DNA of 64,000 nucleotides from Vibrio gigantis (lineage in GTDB: Bacteria; Pseudomonadota; Gammaproteobacteria; Enterobacterales; Vibrionaceae): the NCBI RefSeq assembly GCF_024347515.1, contig NZ_AP025492.1:1798001-1862000 (forward strand), given 5' to 3'. Positions within the stretch are counted from its first letter, which is position 1; each line of letters starts with the position of its first letter. Under the pieces are notes generated by a model. It was not told where the DNA came from. It was given only the letters and a program-made list of their open reading frames with translations, and did not search any database. Below are positions 19,356-28,182 of this stretch, piece by piece. The position numbers and the translations under genes are program-made.

Positions 19356-19375
19356 GGGAGGTCGCGTGACCTCCC
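19356..19375 (+). promoter_or_regulatory. hairpin enclosing the letA ribosome-binding site and start codon
   Basis: GGGAGGTC-GCGT-GACCTCCC is a perfect 8-bp stem with a 4-base loop. It contains the GGGAGG ribosome-binding site in its left arm and the GTG start (19366-19368) across the loop and right arm. No T run follows, so it is not an intrinsic terminator. It would limit translation initiation unless melted. Confidence 0.55.
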
Positions 19376-20637
19376 CATCCGTAACTAACCCTTTATCAAC
19401 AAAACACCAATGCGACAGCAGCTCAGTGCGCCTTTGTCAGGGCTGCGAACTTCCCATAAACAAAATGGACATCCCGTTAGGGAAATCCGCTTACTGCCCA
19501 AGATGCGGCACTCAGCTTTATAGAGGCGGCACCCCTAGCCTGTCTGGAAACCTAGCAATCGCCGTCACTTGTTTGTTGTTATTTATCCCTTCTCACTTTT
19601 TCGACTTTATTAGCATCCGTCTCATTGGGGTGATGATACCTGCGACTCTGCCATCTGGTGTATTTACCTTAATGGGTGAAGGCTTCCCGCTACTTGGCTT
19701 GTTAATCTTATTCTGTAGCTCCATCGCACCGCTGCTGGTTTGTACTTCTGTTCTTATAAGCCACCTATCACTTCGCTTCGGACTGTTTACGCCGTTTCGC
19801 TATTCGCTGGCCATTATCCAAACTCTTAAGCATTGGATGATGTTAGATGTGTTCTTAGTTAGCGTCGCTATCTCGTGCTTTAAACTACAAGATTACTCAG
19901 ATATCTTTGTTGGCCCTGGTTTGGTTGGCCTGATTCTTCTGCAGCTTTTCAGCGTATTGCTGGTAAGCCGTATCAGTGTACGTCGCTACTGGGAAGCTTG
20001 GGCAAAAGAGTCTGACTACTCTTTTGCTGAAAGTAAGAACGTTCATTGTCACAACTGCCACCTGTCTCAGCCTGACGGTCATACTTGTGTTCGTTGTCAC
20101 CACGATTTATATCACCGCAAGCCTTACTCTATACAGAAGACTTGGGCTCTGCTGTTTGCTGCATCCGTGGCTATCGTGCCCGCTAACGTCATTCCTATTT
20201 CTATCCTTATTACTAACGGACAAAGGCTAGAAGACACAATAATTTCCGGTGTCGCTTCCCTGATTAATAGTGATATGTATGGCATCGCTGCGATCATTTT
20301 CATTGCCAGTATCGTCGTGCCCGTCGCTAAAATACTAGGCCTTGCCTACATCTTAATATGTATCAAGATGAAGCGCGCCGTTTACCATAGACAACGCATG
20401 ACCATCTATTTCATTGTAAAATGGGTGGGAAAATGGTCAGTGATGGATCTGTTCGTTATTTCGATCATGATGACCTTAGTCGACCGTGGACAAATTTTAA
20501 ACTTTACACCAGGTTATGGTGCAGTCGCTTTTGGCGTCGTAGTTGTGCTCACGATGCTAGCAGCGGAAAGCTTAGATCCTAGGCTAATTTGGGATAACTA
20601 CACCTCTAAAGATGAGTCAGTGAATGAACAACGATAA
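19366..20637 (+). CDS. letA: LetA (YebS), PqiA-family inner membrane protein partnering LetB
   Basis: From the GTG at 19366 this is a 423-residue PqiA-family membrane protein (E. coli LetA, 427). It has two tandem modules, each a CxxC...CxxC zinc ribbon followed by four transmembrane helices. The ribbons are CQGC/CPRC near residues 24-47 and CHNC/CVRC near 230-250. The stretch WSVMDLFVISIMMTLVDRGQILNFT is highly typical of LetA. It feeds lipids into, or gates, the LetB periplasmic tunnel. The GTG follows a GGGAGG site; the in-frame TTG at 19354 precedes that site and is less likely. It overlaps letB by 14 bases. The order letA-letB-rsmF is as in E. coli. Confidence 0.93.
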   Translation: MTSPSVTNPLSTKHQCDSSSVRLCQGCELPINKMDIPLGKSAYCPRCGTQLYRGGTPSLSGNLAIAVTCLLLFIPSHFFDFISIRLIGVMIPATLPSGVFTLMGEGFPLLGLLILFCSSIAPLLVCTSVLISHLSLRFGLFTPFRYSLAIIQTLKHWMMLDVFLVSVAISCFKLQDYSDIFVGPGLVGLILLQLFSVLLVSRISVRRYWEAWAKESDYSFAESKNVHCHNCHLSQPDGHTCVRCHHDLYHRKPYSIQKTWALLFAASVAIVPANVIPISILITNGQRLEDTIISGVASLINSDMYGIAAIIFIASIVVPVAKILGLAYILICIKMKRAVYHRQRMTIYFIVKWVGKWSVMDLFVISIMMTLVDRGQILNFTPGYGAVAFGVVVVLTMLAAESLDPRLIWDNYTSKDESVNEQR

Positions 20638-23281
20638 CCAATCACAAACATCATATTCACCAGAAGTAAGGAAAAACAAAGGCATCTCTCCTTTGTGGAT
20701 TCTGCCGATATTAACCGTCGCATTAGCCGGTTGGTTGGTCATGAAATCGATACACGATGCCGGGCAACGTGTGCAGATTTACTTCTCAGATGCCGCAGGT
20801 TTAATTGCAGGTCGAACAACGATTCGTTACCAAGGCTTAGAGGTGGGTATGGTGCGCGACATCACTTTATCCAAAGACCTATCGAGCATCTATGTCGATG
20901 CTGACATCTACCCAGAAGCGAAGAAGCTACTTTCAAAGGGCACACGTTTCTGGCTCGTAAAACCGACAGCGAGTTTGTCTGGTATCTCCGGATTAGACGC
21001 GCTTGTTTCGGGTAACTACATTGCTATTCACCCTAGCGAAACAAAAGAAGAACCTGAAACCGTTTTTCAAGCGTTAGAATCATCCCCTTCTGACTTACTG
21101 GCTTCTGAAGGTTTGAATATTTCACTGACGACCAAAGATCTGGGCGGCGTGTCTGTTGGTTCTCAAATCGTTTACCGTAAAATCCCAATTGGCGAGGTTT
21201 ACAACTATCAATTAAACGACAACGCTAAATCTGTCACTATTCAAGCGTCCATCAAAGACGAATATAGCCACATCATTACCGACCAAAGCCGTTTTTGGAA
21301 TGTCAGTGGTTTAGGTGCAAGCATTGGTTTTTCTGGTGTTGATGTTCGCTTAGAGAGCTTAAGTGCCCTATTAGGTGGCTCTATCGCCGTAGACTCTCCA
21401 GGAGAAGGCGAACCGGTTGAGATGAACACCAAGTTCAAACTCTACCCAGATTTGAAAACAGCAGGTCGTGGTATCTCTATTAAGATCGCGGTTCCAGACG
21501 ACAACAAGATCAGTGCGACGGGTGCTCCCATCATGTATCGCGGCATTGAAATCGGTCAAATCACGGATTTATCGCTCAGTGAAGGACGTGAAAACGTGGT
21601 TGCATCTGCCGCTATCCAACCGGCATTCAGTGACTTTTTAAATAGCGGCAGTAAATTCGTTTTAGAAGAGGCTGAACTGTCACTTACTGGCATGAAGAAC
21701 ATTGCCAACTTAGTGACAGGTAACTTTTTAACCTTGGTACCGGGCGAAGGTGAAAAAGCACGTCGATTTACTGCGATCCGCAAAAATGAATTCAGTCAGG
21801 AGCAAGAGAAATCCGTTGCGATTCGCTTAACATCAAACAATTCGTTCGGGTTAGATGTCGGCACACAACTGCTCTACAAAGGCATTGCCGTTGGCTCTAT
21901 CATCCAAGTAGGTCTAGTTGACGGTGTGGGTACCGGCTCTGACAAACATGAAGTGTTCATGGACGCACTTATCGATAATGAATACGCGCACCTTATCAAG
22001 AGTCACAACCGATTCTTCGTTACTGGCAGTGCGACCGCAGAGCTAACCGAATCAGGCTTAAGTGTCACGGTTCCACCAGCAAAACAGCTTCTTACTGGCT
22101 CGATTAGCTTTGTGAGTGAAGGTAAATCTGAAGCTAGAACGGACTACCAACTTTTCCAAAGTAAGTCGCTAGCAGAAATCGCCAAGTTTAATCAATCTGG
22201 TTCCAAAACACTTTCGCTATTTGCGAGTGAGTTGCCTTCAATTTCTAAAGGCAGCCCGCTACTTTACCGCAACCTACAAGTAGGTAGTATTTCTGATTTT
22301 CAGCTTGCTGACGGTGGTGTAAGAATCAAAGTCACGATCGAAAATCGTTACACGCACTTACTCAATAAAAATACAGTTTTCTGGAACCGTTCCGGCGTTG
22401 AGGTTGATGCGTCGCTATCGGGCATCAGTATTAAAGCTGCACCGGTTAAAACCCTTATTCAAGGTGGTATTGCTTTTGACTCTCTACCGGGAATCGACAA
22501 CAAACTCGGTGATGTGTGGAAGCTTTACAAAGATTCTAAATCCGCGCGAAAGTTTGGCCGTGCGATCACGATCACCTCTTCTGGCGATCAAGAAGTCAGC
22601 AAGGGCATGGCGATCAAATATCAAGGTGTCACTGTTGGTGAAGTTACTTTGGTAATTCCGAATTTTAACAAGGGCGGCATTGAAATTACCGCTCGTATCT
22701 TACCGGAGTACGTAGACAAAGTTGCTGTGGCGAACAGTCACTTCTGGTTGGCAGAACCAGAGATCGGCCTAAACGGCATCAAAAACGTCTCTGCGCTGCT
22801 ATCTAAGCACATCAACGTAGATCCGGGCAAAGGTGAAAGAAACACGAAATTTAGACTTAGCAAAGGACCAGTGCAGCCTGAAGGCAAGATATTCCAACTG
22901 CAAAGCGAAACGCGTGGCTCAGTATCTGAAGGCACACCAATCCTATTCCGTGAACTAGAAATCGGTAGTGTTATTGATGTTAAGCTAGGCGAATTTGCTG
23001 ACCGCATCATATCTACGATCCAAATAGAGCCTGACTATGCGTATCTAATCCGAGCAAACACCGTGTTCTGGAACGTATCGGGCGTCGATGTCTCTATTGG
23101 CCTGTCTGGCGCAAACATCAAAGCAGGTACGGTAGACAGTTTGTTAAGAGGTGGAATTACGTTCTCAACGCCACCGACGAATGAACTTCAACCAGTCGCA
23201 AGCGAAGACCAATCTTTCTACCTCTATCCTCAAGCTGAAGATGAGTGGAAATCATGGAGAACCGCAATTCCTCGCCCATAG
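20624..23281 (+). CDS. letB: LetB (YebT), seven-MCE-domain lipid transport tunnel
   Basis: The 885-residue protein (E. coli LetB, 877) has a short cytoplasmic start, one transmembrane helix (about 22-42, PLWILPILTVALAGWLVM) and seven MCE/MlaD domains. These begin near residues 48, 161, 282, 395, 527, 645 and 757, each with the pattern G-x-x-(I/L)-x-Y-(R/K/Q)-G/N-x-x-(I/V)-G. In E. coli the protein forms stacked hexameric rings that span the periplasm and carry phospholipids between membranes. All seven domains are present. It overlaps letA, indicating translational coupling. A terminator follows. Confidence 0.96.
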   Translation: MNNDNQSQTSYSPEVRKNKGISPLWILPILTVALAGWLVMKSIHDAGQRVQIYFSDAAGLIAGRTTIRYQGLEVGMVRDITLSKDLSSIYVDADIYPEAKKLLSKGTRFWLVKPTASLSGISGLDALVSGNYIAIHPSETKEEPETVFQALESSPSDLLASEGLNISLTTKDLGGVSVGSQIVYRKIPIGEVYNYQLNDNAKSVTIQASIKDEYSHIITDQSRFWNVSGLGASIGFSGVDVRLESLSALLGGSIAVDSPGEGEPVEMNTKFKLYPDLKTAGRGISIKIAVPDDNKISATGAPIMYRGIEIGQITDLSLSEGRENVVASAAIQPAFSDFLNSGSKFVLEEAELSLTGMKNIANLVTGNFLTLVPGEGEKARRFTAIRKNEFSQEQEKSVAIRLTSNNSFGLDVGTQLLYKGIAVGSIIQVGLVDGVGTGSDKHEVFMDALIDNEYAHLIKSHNRFFVTGSATAELTESGLSVTVPPAKQLLTGSISFVSEGKSEARTDYQLFQSKSLAEIAKFNQSGSKTLSLFASELPSISKGSPLLYRNLQVGSISDFQLADGGVRIKVTIENRYTHLLNKNTVFWNRSGVEVDASLSGISIKAAPVKTLIQGGIAFDSLPGIDNKLGDVWKLYKDSKSARKFGRAITITSSGDQEVSKGMAIKYQGVTVGEVTLVIPNFNKGGIEITARILPEYVDKVAVANSHFWLAEPEIGLNGIKNVSALLSKHINVDPGKGERNTKFRLSKGPVQPEGKIFQLQSETRGSVSEGTPILFRELEIGSVIDVKLGEFADRIISTIQIEPDYAYLIRANTVFWNVSGVDVSIGLSGANIKAGTVDSLLRGGITFSTPPTNELQPVASEDQSFYLYPQAEDEWKSWRTAIPRP

Positions 23282-23321
23282 AGTGAATCCCCAGACGTTT
23301 CACTAAGATTAGTTCTTCATC

Positions 23322-23348
23322 AAAATGCAGCCATTAGGCTGCATTTTT
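23322..23348 (+). terminator. rho-independent terminator after letB
   Basis: AAAATGCAGCC-ATTA-GGCTGCATTTTT forms an 11-bp stem ending in a T run, 40 bases past the letB stop. Confidence 0.9.
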
Positions 23349-23430
23349 GTTGTTTGCTGCAAATATGGTTTAGGACGGCCTCATTTTGCTTTAAACTCCA
23401 CGCATTAATGCAATAAATCGAGATACTCTT

Positions 23431-24852
23431 TTGCACGCTAACGTATATATTCCTGAAGAATTCCTAACGCACATTGAAACAATCATGCCTAGCCATCTAG
23501 ATATGGCTTCTTTTGTCGCGTCATGCCAAAAACCACTTCGTAAAAGTATTCGAATCAACACATTGAAAATCAGTGTTGAAGACTTCCTAGTGCGAGCAAA
23601 AGAAAAAGGTTGGGAACTGGAGCCTGTACCTTGGTGTGAATCGGGCTTTTGGATTACGGCTGACGAAAGTGAAACGCCATTAGGTAATACGGCGGAGCAC
23701 ATGTCTGGTCTTTTTTACATCCAAGAAGCCAGTTCTATGATGCCACCTTCGGCACTTTTCCAAGGCGAAGCTAATTACCAAGCTGTGTTAGACACAGCAG
23801 CGGCTCCTGGTTCTAAAACAACGCAAATCGCTGCTCTAATGAACAACAGCGGTGTGTTGGTTGCCAATGAATACGCAGCAAGCCGAGTGAAAGTCCTTCA
23901 CGCTAACATTGAACGTTGTGGCGTTCGCAATGCCGCATTGAGTAACTTTGATGGGCGAGTTTTCGGTGGATGGCTACCTGAACAGTTTGATGCTGTGCTG
24001 CTAGACGCGCCCTGCTCAGGCGAAGGTACCATTCGTAAAGACGCTGATGCGATGAAGAACTGGACGTATCAATCTGTAGTCGATATTGCAGACACTCAAA
24101 AAGACCTCATCGAAAGTGCATTCCATGCTCTCAAACCTAATGGTGTTCTGGTTTACTCAACGTGCACCCTAAGCACGGAAGAGAACCAACAAGTGTGTCA
24201 TCACCTAAAAGAGACCTTTGGTGACGCGGTTGAATTTGAATCTCTAGAATCACTGTTTGAAGACGCTAAAGCGACAACGACAGAGGAAGGTTTCCTTCAT
24301 ATCTTCCCACAGGTGTATGACTCTGAAGGTTTCTTCGTTGCTCGTATCAGAAAACTAGCGTCTGTGACACCACCAGAAGTTAAAAAGCGTATGGGTAAAT
24401 TCCCATTTGAAAAATTATCAAAGAAAACTCATCAAGAAGTCGCTGAACAGCTTCTAAGCGCACTAGATATCGAATTACCAAGTGACACTCAGGTATGGAC
24501 TCGAGACAAAGACGTTTGGCTATTTCCAGAAGCGCTAGAGCCGATGATCGGTGAGTTCCGTTTCTCTCGTATGGGCATCAAGATCGCAGAAACCCATAAA
24601 AAAGGTTATCGCTGGCAGCACCAAGTTGCGACGACGCTCGCAACAGGCAATGAAGCTAATGTTGTAGAACTCAGTATTGACGATGCTCGTGAATGGTTCA
24701 TGGGACGAGATGTTCGTCCAGAAGGCTTGTCAGGCAAAGGAGAAGTACTAGTGAAGTACAATGGTGCAATCATCGGCCTTGGTAAGTGGGTTGGCAACCG
24801 AGTTAAGAACGGTTTACCACGAGAACTAGTGCGCGATAAAAACCTTTTCTAA
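23431..24852 (+). CDS. rsmF: 16S rRNA (cytosine-1407-C5)-methyltransferase RsmF
   Basis: The 473-residue enzyme (E. coli RsmF, 479) methylates C1407 in the decoding region of 16S rRNA. The SAM site begins with DTAAAPGSKTTQ near 121. The two RNA m5C-methylase cysteines are in DAPCSGEGT (Cys195) and YSTCTLSTEEN (Cys245). A C-terminal PUA-like region follows. The start is a TTG at 23431: the sequence from there (HANVYIPEEFLTHI) aligns with the start of E. coli RsmF, and no ATG is available before the conserved region. The ribosome-binding site is weak. Confidence 0.95.
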   Translation: MHANVYIPEEFLTHIETIMPSHLDMASFVASCQKPLRKSIRINTLKISVEDFLVRAKEKGWELEPVPWCESGFWITADESETPLGNTAEHMSGLFYIQEASSMMPPSALFQGEANYQAVLDTAAAPGSKTTQIAALMNNSGVLVANEYAASRVKVLHANIERCGVRNAALSNFDGRVFGGWLPEQFDAVLLDAPCSGEGTIRKDADAMKNWTYQSVVDIADTQKDLIESAFHALKPNGVLVYSTCTLSTEENQQVCHHLKETFGDAVEFESLESLFEDAKATTTEEGFLHIFPQVYDSEGFFVARIRKLASVTPPEVKKRMGKFPFEKLSKKTHQEVAEQLLSALDIELPSDTQVWTRDKDVWLFPEALEPMIGEFRFSRMGIKIAETHKKGYRWQHQVATTLATGNEANVVELSIDDAREWFMGRDVRPEGLSGKGEVLVKYNGAIIGLGKWVGNRVKNGLPRELVRDKNLF

Positions 24853-24883
24853 AAGCTCTCGCGCTGGATACATATTGATAAAC

Positions 24884-24919
24884 AAAAAGCCCAAACAACG
24901 TTAATTGTTTGGGCTTTTT
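24884..24919 (+). terminator. rho-independent terminator after rsmF
   Basis: AAAAAGCCCAAACA and TTGTTTGGGCTTTTT form a long stem around a short loop with T residues at the 3' end, about 30 bases past the stop. Confidence 0.9.
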
Positions 24920-25037
24920 CTATTCTATCGCCATGCAGTTCTATGAGTGAGCACTTTTAAATCAACAACTAATTACATAAATGTCAATTCAAGTCACTAT
25001 TTCCAATGAGAAAAATCGCACTTTGGGAAATATAAAC

Positions 25038-25043
25038 TAGACT
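25038..25043 (+). promoter_or_regulatory. candidate sigma-S-type -10 of the SdsR-like sRNA
   Basis: The sequence CTAGACTTCAA (from 25037) resembles the extended sigma-S -10 consensus CTAYACTTAA, with the TAGACT hexamer at 25038-25043. It would start a transcript near 25050. No -35 match is evident, which is common for RpoS promoters. Confidence 0.45.
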
Positions 25044-25049
25044 TCAATC

Positions 25050-25134
25050 TAATAGTCAAAAACTAAAACGATTAGCGTAGGCTCTTCGGAGCCCTTTCCC
25101 CTAAGCCCAAACAGGAAGGTTTGGGCTTTTTTTT
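25050..25134 (+). ncRNA. sdsR: SdsR (RyeB)-like small RNA
   Basis: There is no protein gene here, but a strong plus-strand terminator has no other gene to serve. Its stem is AAGCCCAAAC / GTTTGGGCTT with loop AGGAAG and then TTTTTT. Upstream are TTAGCG, a small GGCTC-TTCG-GAGCC hairpin (25080-25093) and the single-stranded CTTTCCCC. E. coli/Salmonella SdsR, as I recall it, has the same order: TTAGCG, GGCTC..GAGCC hairpin, TTTCCC, then a terminator whose loop region also reads ACAGGAA. In E. coli SdsR also lies downstream of rsmF, a few genes away. SdsR is an Hfq- and ProQ-associated, RpoS-dependent regulator of porins and mutS mRNA. The 5' end is estimated from the -10. Confidence 0.72.
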
Positions 25135-25149
25135 GACCGACAGGTTCGC

Positions 25150-25989
25150 TTATTTAACTAAGCTGATGCCTTCTTTGTCGATAGTGATCTTGCCAGATTT
25201 GTACAAACCACCAATTGTTTTCTTGAAAGTACCTTTACTGGTTCTGAATGCAGAGAAAATAGCATCCGGTGAAGATTTATCATTCAGTGGCAAGAAGCCA
25301 CCTTTCTTTTCAAGCAAGTCTAGAACCTTAGTACTTAGGTCATCCATCTTAGCTACACCAATCTTCTGAAGAGACAGGTCAATCTTACCGTCTTCTTCAC
25401 GAACATTTTTAATGTAACCTTTCAGTGTTTTACCGATGAACAGCTTACCGATGATATCAGATGGGAAAATCATACCCCAGTGCTCGCCATTTACGATTGC
25501 TTTGTAACCCAATTGGCTACGTTCAGCAATGATAAGATCCACTTGCTCGTTTTGCTTATAAGTCGCAGGCGTGTTGTCTAACCACTTGTTGAACTTTGTT
25601 GTACCTACAATGCGGCTAGATGCTTTATCAATATACACATATACTAAGATTGACTGACCTTCGTTTAAACGGCCACGTTGCTCGCTGAAAGGAACCAGTA
25701 AGTCTTTACCTTTCACGCCCCAATTCATGAATGCACCAGTGCTGTTTACACCTTCAACGGTCATCAAGCCAAACTGCCCTACTTGAGCAATCGGTTTTTC
25801 AGTCGTTGCAGCGATCTGGTTGTCGGAATCAATGTATAAGAAAACATCTAACTTTTGACCAATTTCAACACCTTCAGGAGTAAATCGTTTCGGCAGCAAC
25901 ACGGTTCCATAGTCGCTAGCGTCAAGGAATACACCGAAGTCTGCTTGTTTTACTACTTCTAAGTTGTTTATTTGACCAATATTAATCAT
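25150..25989 (-). CDS. CvfB/YitL-like S1-domain RNA-binding protein
   Basis: The 279-residue protein resembles CvfB family proteins (about 280-300 residues). It has successive S1/OB-type domains (about 1-60, 65-135 and 140-215, with the KGYIKNVREEDGKIDLSLQ stretch). A C-terminal winged-helix follows (about 220-279, GGFLPLNDKSSPDAIFSAF then GGLYKSGKI). Such proteins bind RNA; in Staphylococcus CvfB affects virulence gene expression. In vibrios the family is sometimes labelled a GntR regulator because of the winged helix. The start is set at the ATG at 25989, since the 23 residues before it (from 26058) lack family character. It is convergent with the sRNA, whose terminator ends 15 bases after this stop codon. 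Confidence 0.82.
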   Translation of the reverse strand: MINIGQINNLEVVKQADFGVFLDASDYGTVLLPKRFTPEGVEIGQKLDVFLYIDSDNQIAATTEKPIAQVGQFGLMTVEGVNSTGAFMNWGVKGKDLLVPFSEQRGRLNEGQSILVYVYIDKASSRIVGTTKFNKWLDNTPATYKQNEQVDLIIAERSQLGYKAIVNGEHWGMIFPSDIIGKLFIGKTLKGYIKNVREEDGKIDLSLQKIGVAKMDDLSTKVLDLLEKKGGFLPLNDKSSPDAIFSAFRTSKGTFKKTIGGLYKSGKITIDKEGISLVK

Positions 25990-26086
25990 CAAGATTGTCT
26001 CTACTTTAAATTTGGCGGAGATTATACGTGATCTCTGATATGCTTTCGCTAGTTTCATTCATATTTTTACATTCTAGGAGCCATCG

Positions 26087-27442
26087 TTGATCACCGTTGA
26101 TAAACAAGATGCGATAACACTTAAAATTAACCATGCCATGGCTAAAACAAAAAAGCTCGACATGGACGTTTATCTATTCATTCCCGGTGAACTTGGACTG
26201 ACTCCTGAAGTGCTTTCTGAAAGCGCATTTTTCTACAGCTCGATCACTCAAAAACGTGCGTATTACAGTGATAAAACACTACTGCCATTGGTACACAGCC
26301 GTTTGGCAAAACGTGGACGACTGTCTACCACTCAATACCGTGTAAGCTTGAGCTTATTCGCCTACCAATATGTTATCGCGTTAGACAAAGCAGTAAGCAG
26401 CCTTAATAAAAATGATAGTGACGACGTAACCGCTGATGAAGTGGATGAAGTCATTGAGCTCGCGTTAGACATTTTGAAAAAGCTTCGTCGTAGTATTCCT
26501 TATGAAGAGAACCTAAAACGCTACTACGCAAATATTGATAACTACCTATCTTGGTACACTGAGCAAAAGTTCTTATCGCTTGTATCTCATATGCCACGTG
26601 GCAGCGAATATTCCACAATTAAAGAGCGTCTCTTAACTCTCTGTGATAAGGAAACCGCCCACCGTAAACTCAACCGCTACAACTCAGCTAAAGTTCGAGA
26701 AGACGTAACCCGTTTGAGTAACAAGATGCGACTACTGCGACGTTTGATTGAACACCCTATCGTGCTTAAAGAAAAGACCACCTCGATGGGTAAAAACGTT
26801 AAACGAGCAGTGAAAGGTATCGCAACTGGCTTAGTTATGGTGGTCGTGACCACAACTGTCATATTGGCCCGTGATTTCTTAGGTGAGATTACGGCATCTT
26901 TCATCGTATCGATGTCATTTATCTACGCATTGCGTGAGATTTTCAAAGACGATTTGAGAGACATTCTTTGGCGCTGGCTGCGTAAAGGCAAACCTAAATG
27001 GAAGCGTCGTTACTATGACCCAACGACCAACAAGTCAGTAGGCCATAAACTGGAATGGTTGGACTACGCGAATTTTTCTAAGTTAGCAGACCGTATTCAA
27101 TCAATACGCAAGAAACGTGTGGTTCAACGTGAAGAGCAAGTCTTACACTATCGTTCACATACAGAGATGTCGACATCGACATTTATGAGTGGTTATGAAG
27201 AGACCCGTGAAACGTTATCTATCAGCCTAAGAGCACTGACACGATTGATGGATAAGGGGTCAAATAAGATCTATCGCTTGAATGAAGGGCAAGTTAGCCG
27301 AGAATCAGTAGAAAAGCGCCACTTGCTCAACCTGATCATTAAAGAAAATAATCACGATAACAAACCAACTTACTACCGTTGGAAAATTGTAATGAACCGT
27401 TCAAAGATCGTGGACATTGAGCAAATCACTCAAGAGTCTTAA
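26087..27442 (+). CDS. hypothetical inner-membrane-associated protein
   Basis: I do not recognise a family for this 451-residue protein. The start is a TTG with a good AGGAG site six bases upstream. Residues 1-240 are largely helical and rich in Lys, Arg and Glu, with a coiled-coil-like acidic stretch near 107-135. Residues about 243-262 (KGIATGLVMVVVTTTVIL) and 265-285 (FIVSMSFIYAL) form a probable hairpin of two transmembrane helices. A basic, Trp/Arg-rich region follows (RDILWRWLRKGKPKWKRR), then a second soluble domain of about 150 residues. Both large domains are likely cytoplasmic. It is divergent from the CvfB-like gene and convergent with the DUF4442 gene. Confidence 0.82.
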   Translation: MITVDKQDAITLKINHAMAKTKKLDMDVYLFIPGELGLTPEVLSESAFFYSSITQKRAYYSDKTLLPLVHSRLAKRGRLSTTQYRVSLSLFAYQYVIALDKAVSSLNKNDSDDVTADEVDEVIELALDILKKLRRSIPYEENLKRYYANIDNYLSWYTEQKFLSLVSHMPRGSEYSTIKERLLTLCDKETAHRKLNRYNSAKVREDVTRLSNKMRLLRRLIEHPIVLKEKTTSMGKNVKRAVKGIATGLVMVVVTTTVILARDFLGEITASFIVSMSFIYALREIFKDDLRDILWRWLRKGKPKWKRRYYDPTTNKSVGHKLEWLDYANFSKLADRIQSIRKKRVVQREEQVLHYRSHTEMSTSTFMSGYEETRETLSISLRALTRLMDKGSNKIYRLNEGQVSRESVEKRHLLNLIIKENNHDNKPTYYRWKIVMNRSKIVDIEQITQES

Positions 27443-27450
27443 CCTTGATT

Positions 27451-27481
27451 GCGGTATGTGTATATTCAATTCACATACCGC
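27451..27481. terminator. hairpin between two convergent genes, weak terminator
   Basis: GCGGTATGTG and CACATACCGC form a perfect 10-bp stem with an 11-base loop between the stops of two convergent genes. T runs are poor on both sides, so termination efficiency is uncertain. Confidence 0.4.
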
Positions 27482-27519
27482 TCTTGCCACTGATTCTAAA
27501 ATACCCAGCCTCTTTCAAG

Positions 27520-28005
27520 CTATTTTCTAGATGGGACTTTCTTAATTGAAAGCGTTAGCGTGAACTCAGCCATCGGCTCATCACCATGCAAAGATGGGCA
27601 AGTTGCGATAATGGTTACAGGTTGATTGACTCGCTCCCCAGTAGACATGGTTTCTGCCAGCATAGTGTTGATCAACTCACCATCGTTACAAGTGAAATGC
27701 ACATCGCCTTCCGGACGCTTTAAGAAATTGCCCGTCACCTCTTTGAATGCCAACGAAATCTTTTCACCTTGCTGTTGCGACTTACTCATCGCAAGAAAGC
27801 CACCCGCTACATCAGCACCCACAGCCAACACACCAAAATACATGCTATTAAGGTGGTTCTTCGTTCGTCTTTTTAGAGGGATCTTCACCTCAACATGTTG
27901 GTTATCCAGTGCGAGCAATTTTGGTCTACATAACCAGATCAGAGGCACTTTGAAAAAACCAAACATGCTCAAGTAGAAATTTGCTTTTTGTAGAGGGGTC
28001 AACAT
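27520..28005 (-). CDS. DUF4442 hotdog-fold protein (PaaI-thioesterase-like)
   Basis: The 161-residue protein has the sequence pattern of DUF4442 proteins, which adopt the hotdog fold of acyl-CoA thioesterases. The stretch NHLNSMYFGVLAVGADVAGG corresponds to the HxN...G region followed by the long central helix. The N-terminal hydrophobic segment (NFYLSMFGFFKVPLIWLCRP) is typical of the family and may touch the membrane or acyl substrate. Enzymatic activity is not established. No obvious partner gene is adjacent. Confidence 0.85.
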   Translation of the reverse strand: MLTPLQKANFYLSMFGFFKVPLIWLCRPKLLALDNQHVEVKIPLKRRTKNHLNSMYFGVLAVGADVAGGFLAMSKSQQQGEKISLAFKEVTGNFLKRPEGDVHFTCNDGELINTMLAETMSTGERVNQPVTIIATCPSLHGDEPMAEFTLTLSIKKVPSRK

Positions 28006-28075
28006 TCGGGTTACCTAGTCAAATCAGTCATCAGACCAGTTAATCGATTAGCAATGAACATGTCAAAAAAATGTT

Positions 28076-28112
28076 ACAAAAAAGAGATATCATCGCATAA
28101 TGATATCTCTTT
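28076..28112 (-). terminator. rho-independent terminator after the PpsA-like gene
   Basis: On the minus strand AAAGAGATATCA and TGATATCTCTTT form a 12-bp stem around an 8-base loop, with T residues after it. It lies 70 bases past the stop. Confidence 0.85.
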
Positions 28113-28182
28113 CATTCTCAGACTTTTAGCGCTTAAGACCTACTTATCCTACGAATTGATTTAATCAAACAATAAGCTAATT

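Noticed and set aside
25103..25134. Terminator for the minus-strand CvfB-like gene
   Set aside because: The T run follows the stem only on the plus strand. On the minus strand the stem is followed by AGGGGAAAG.
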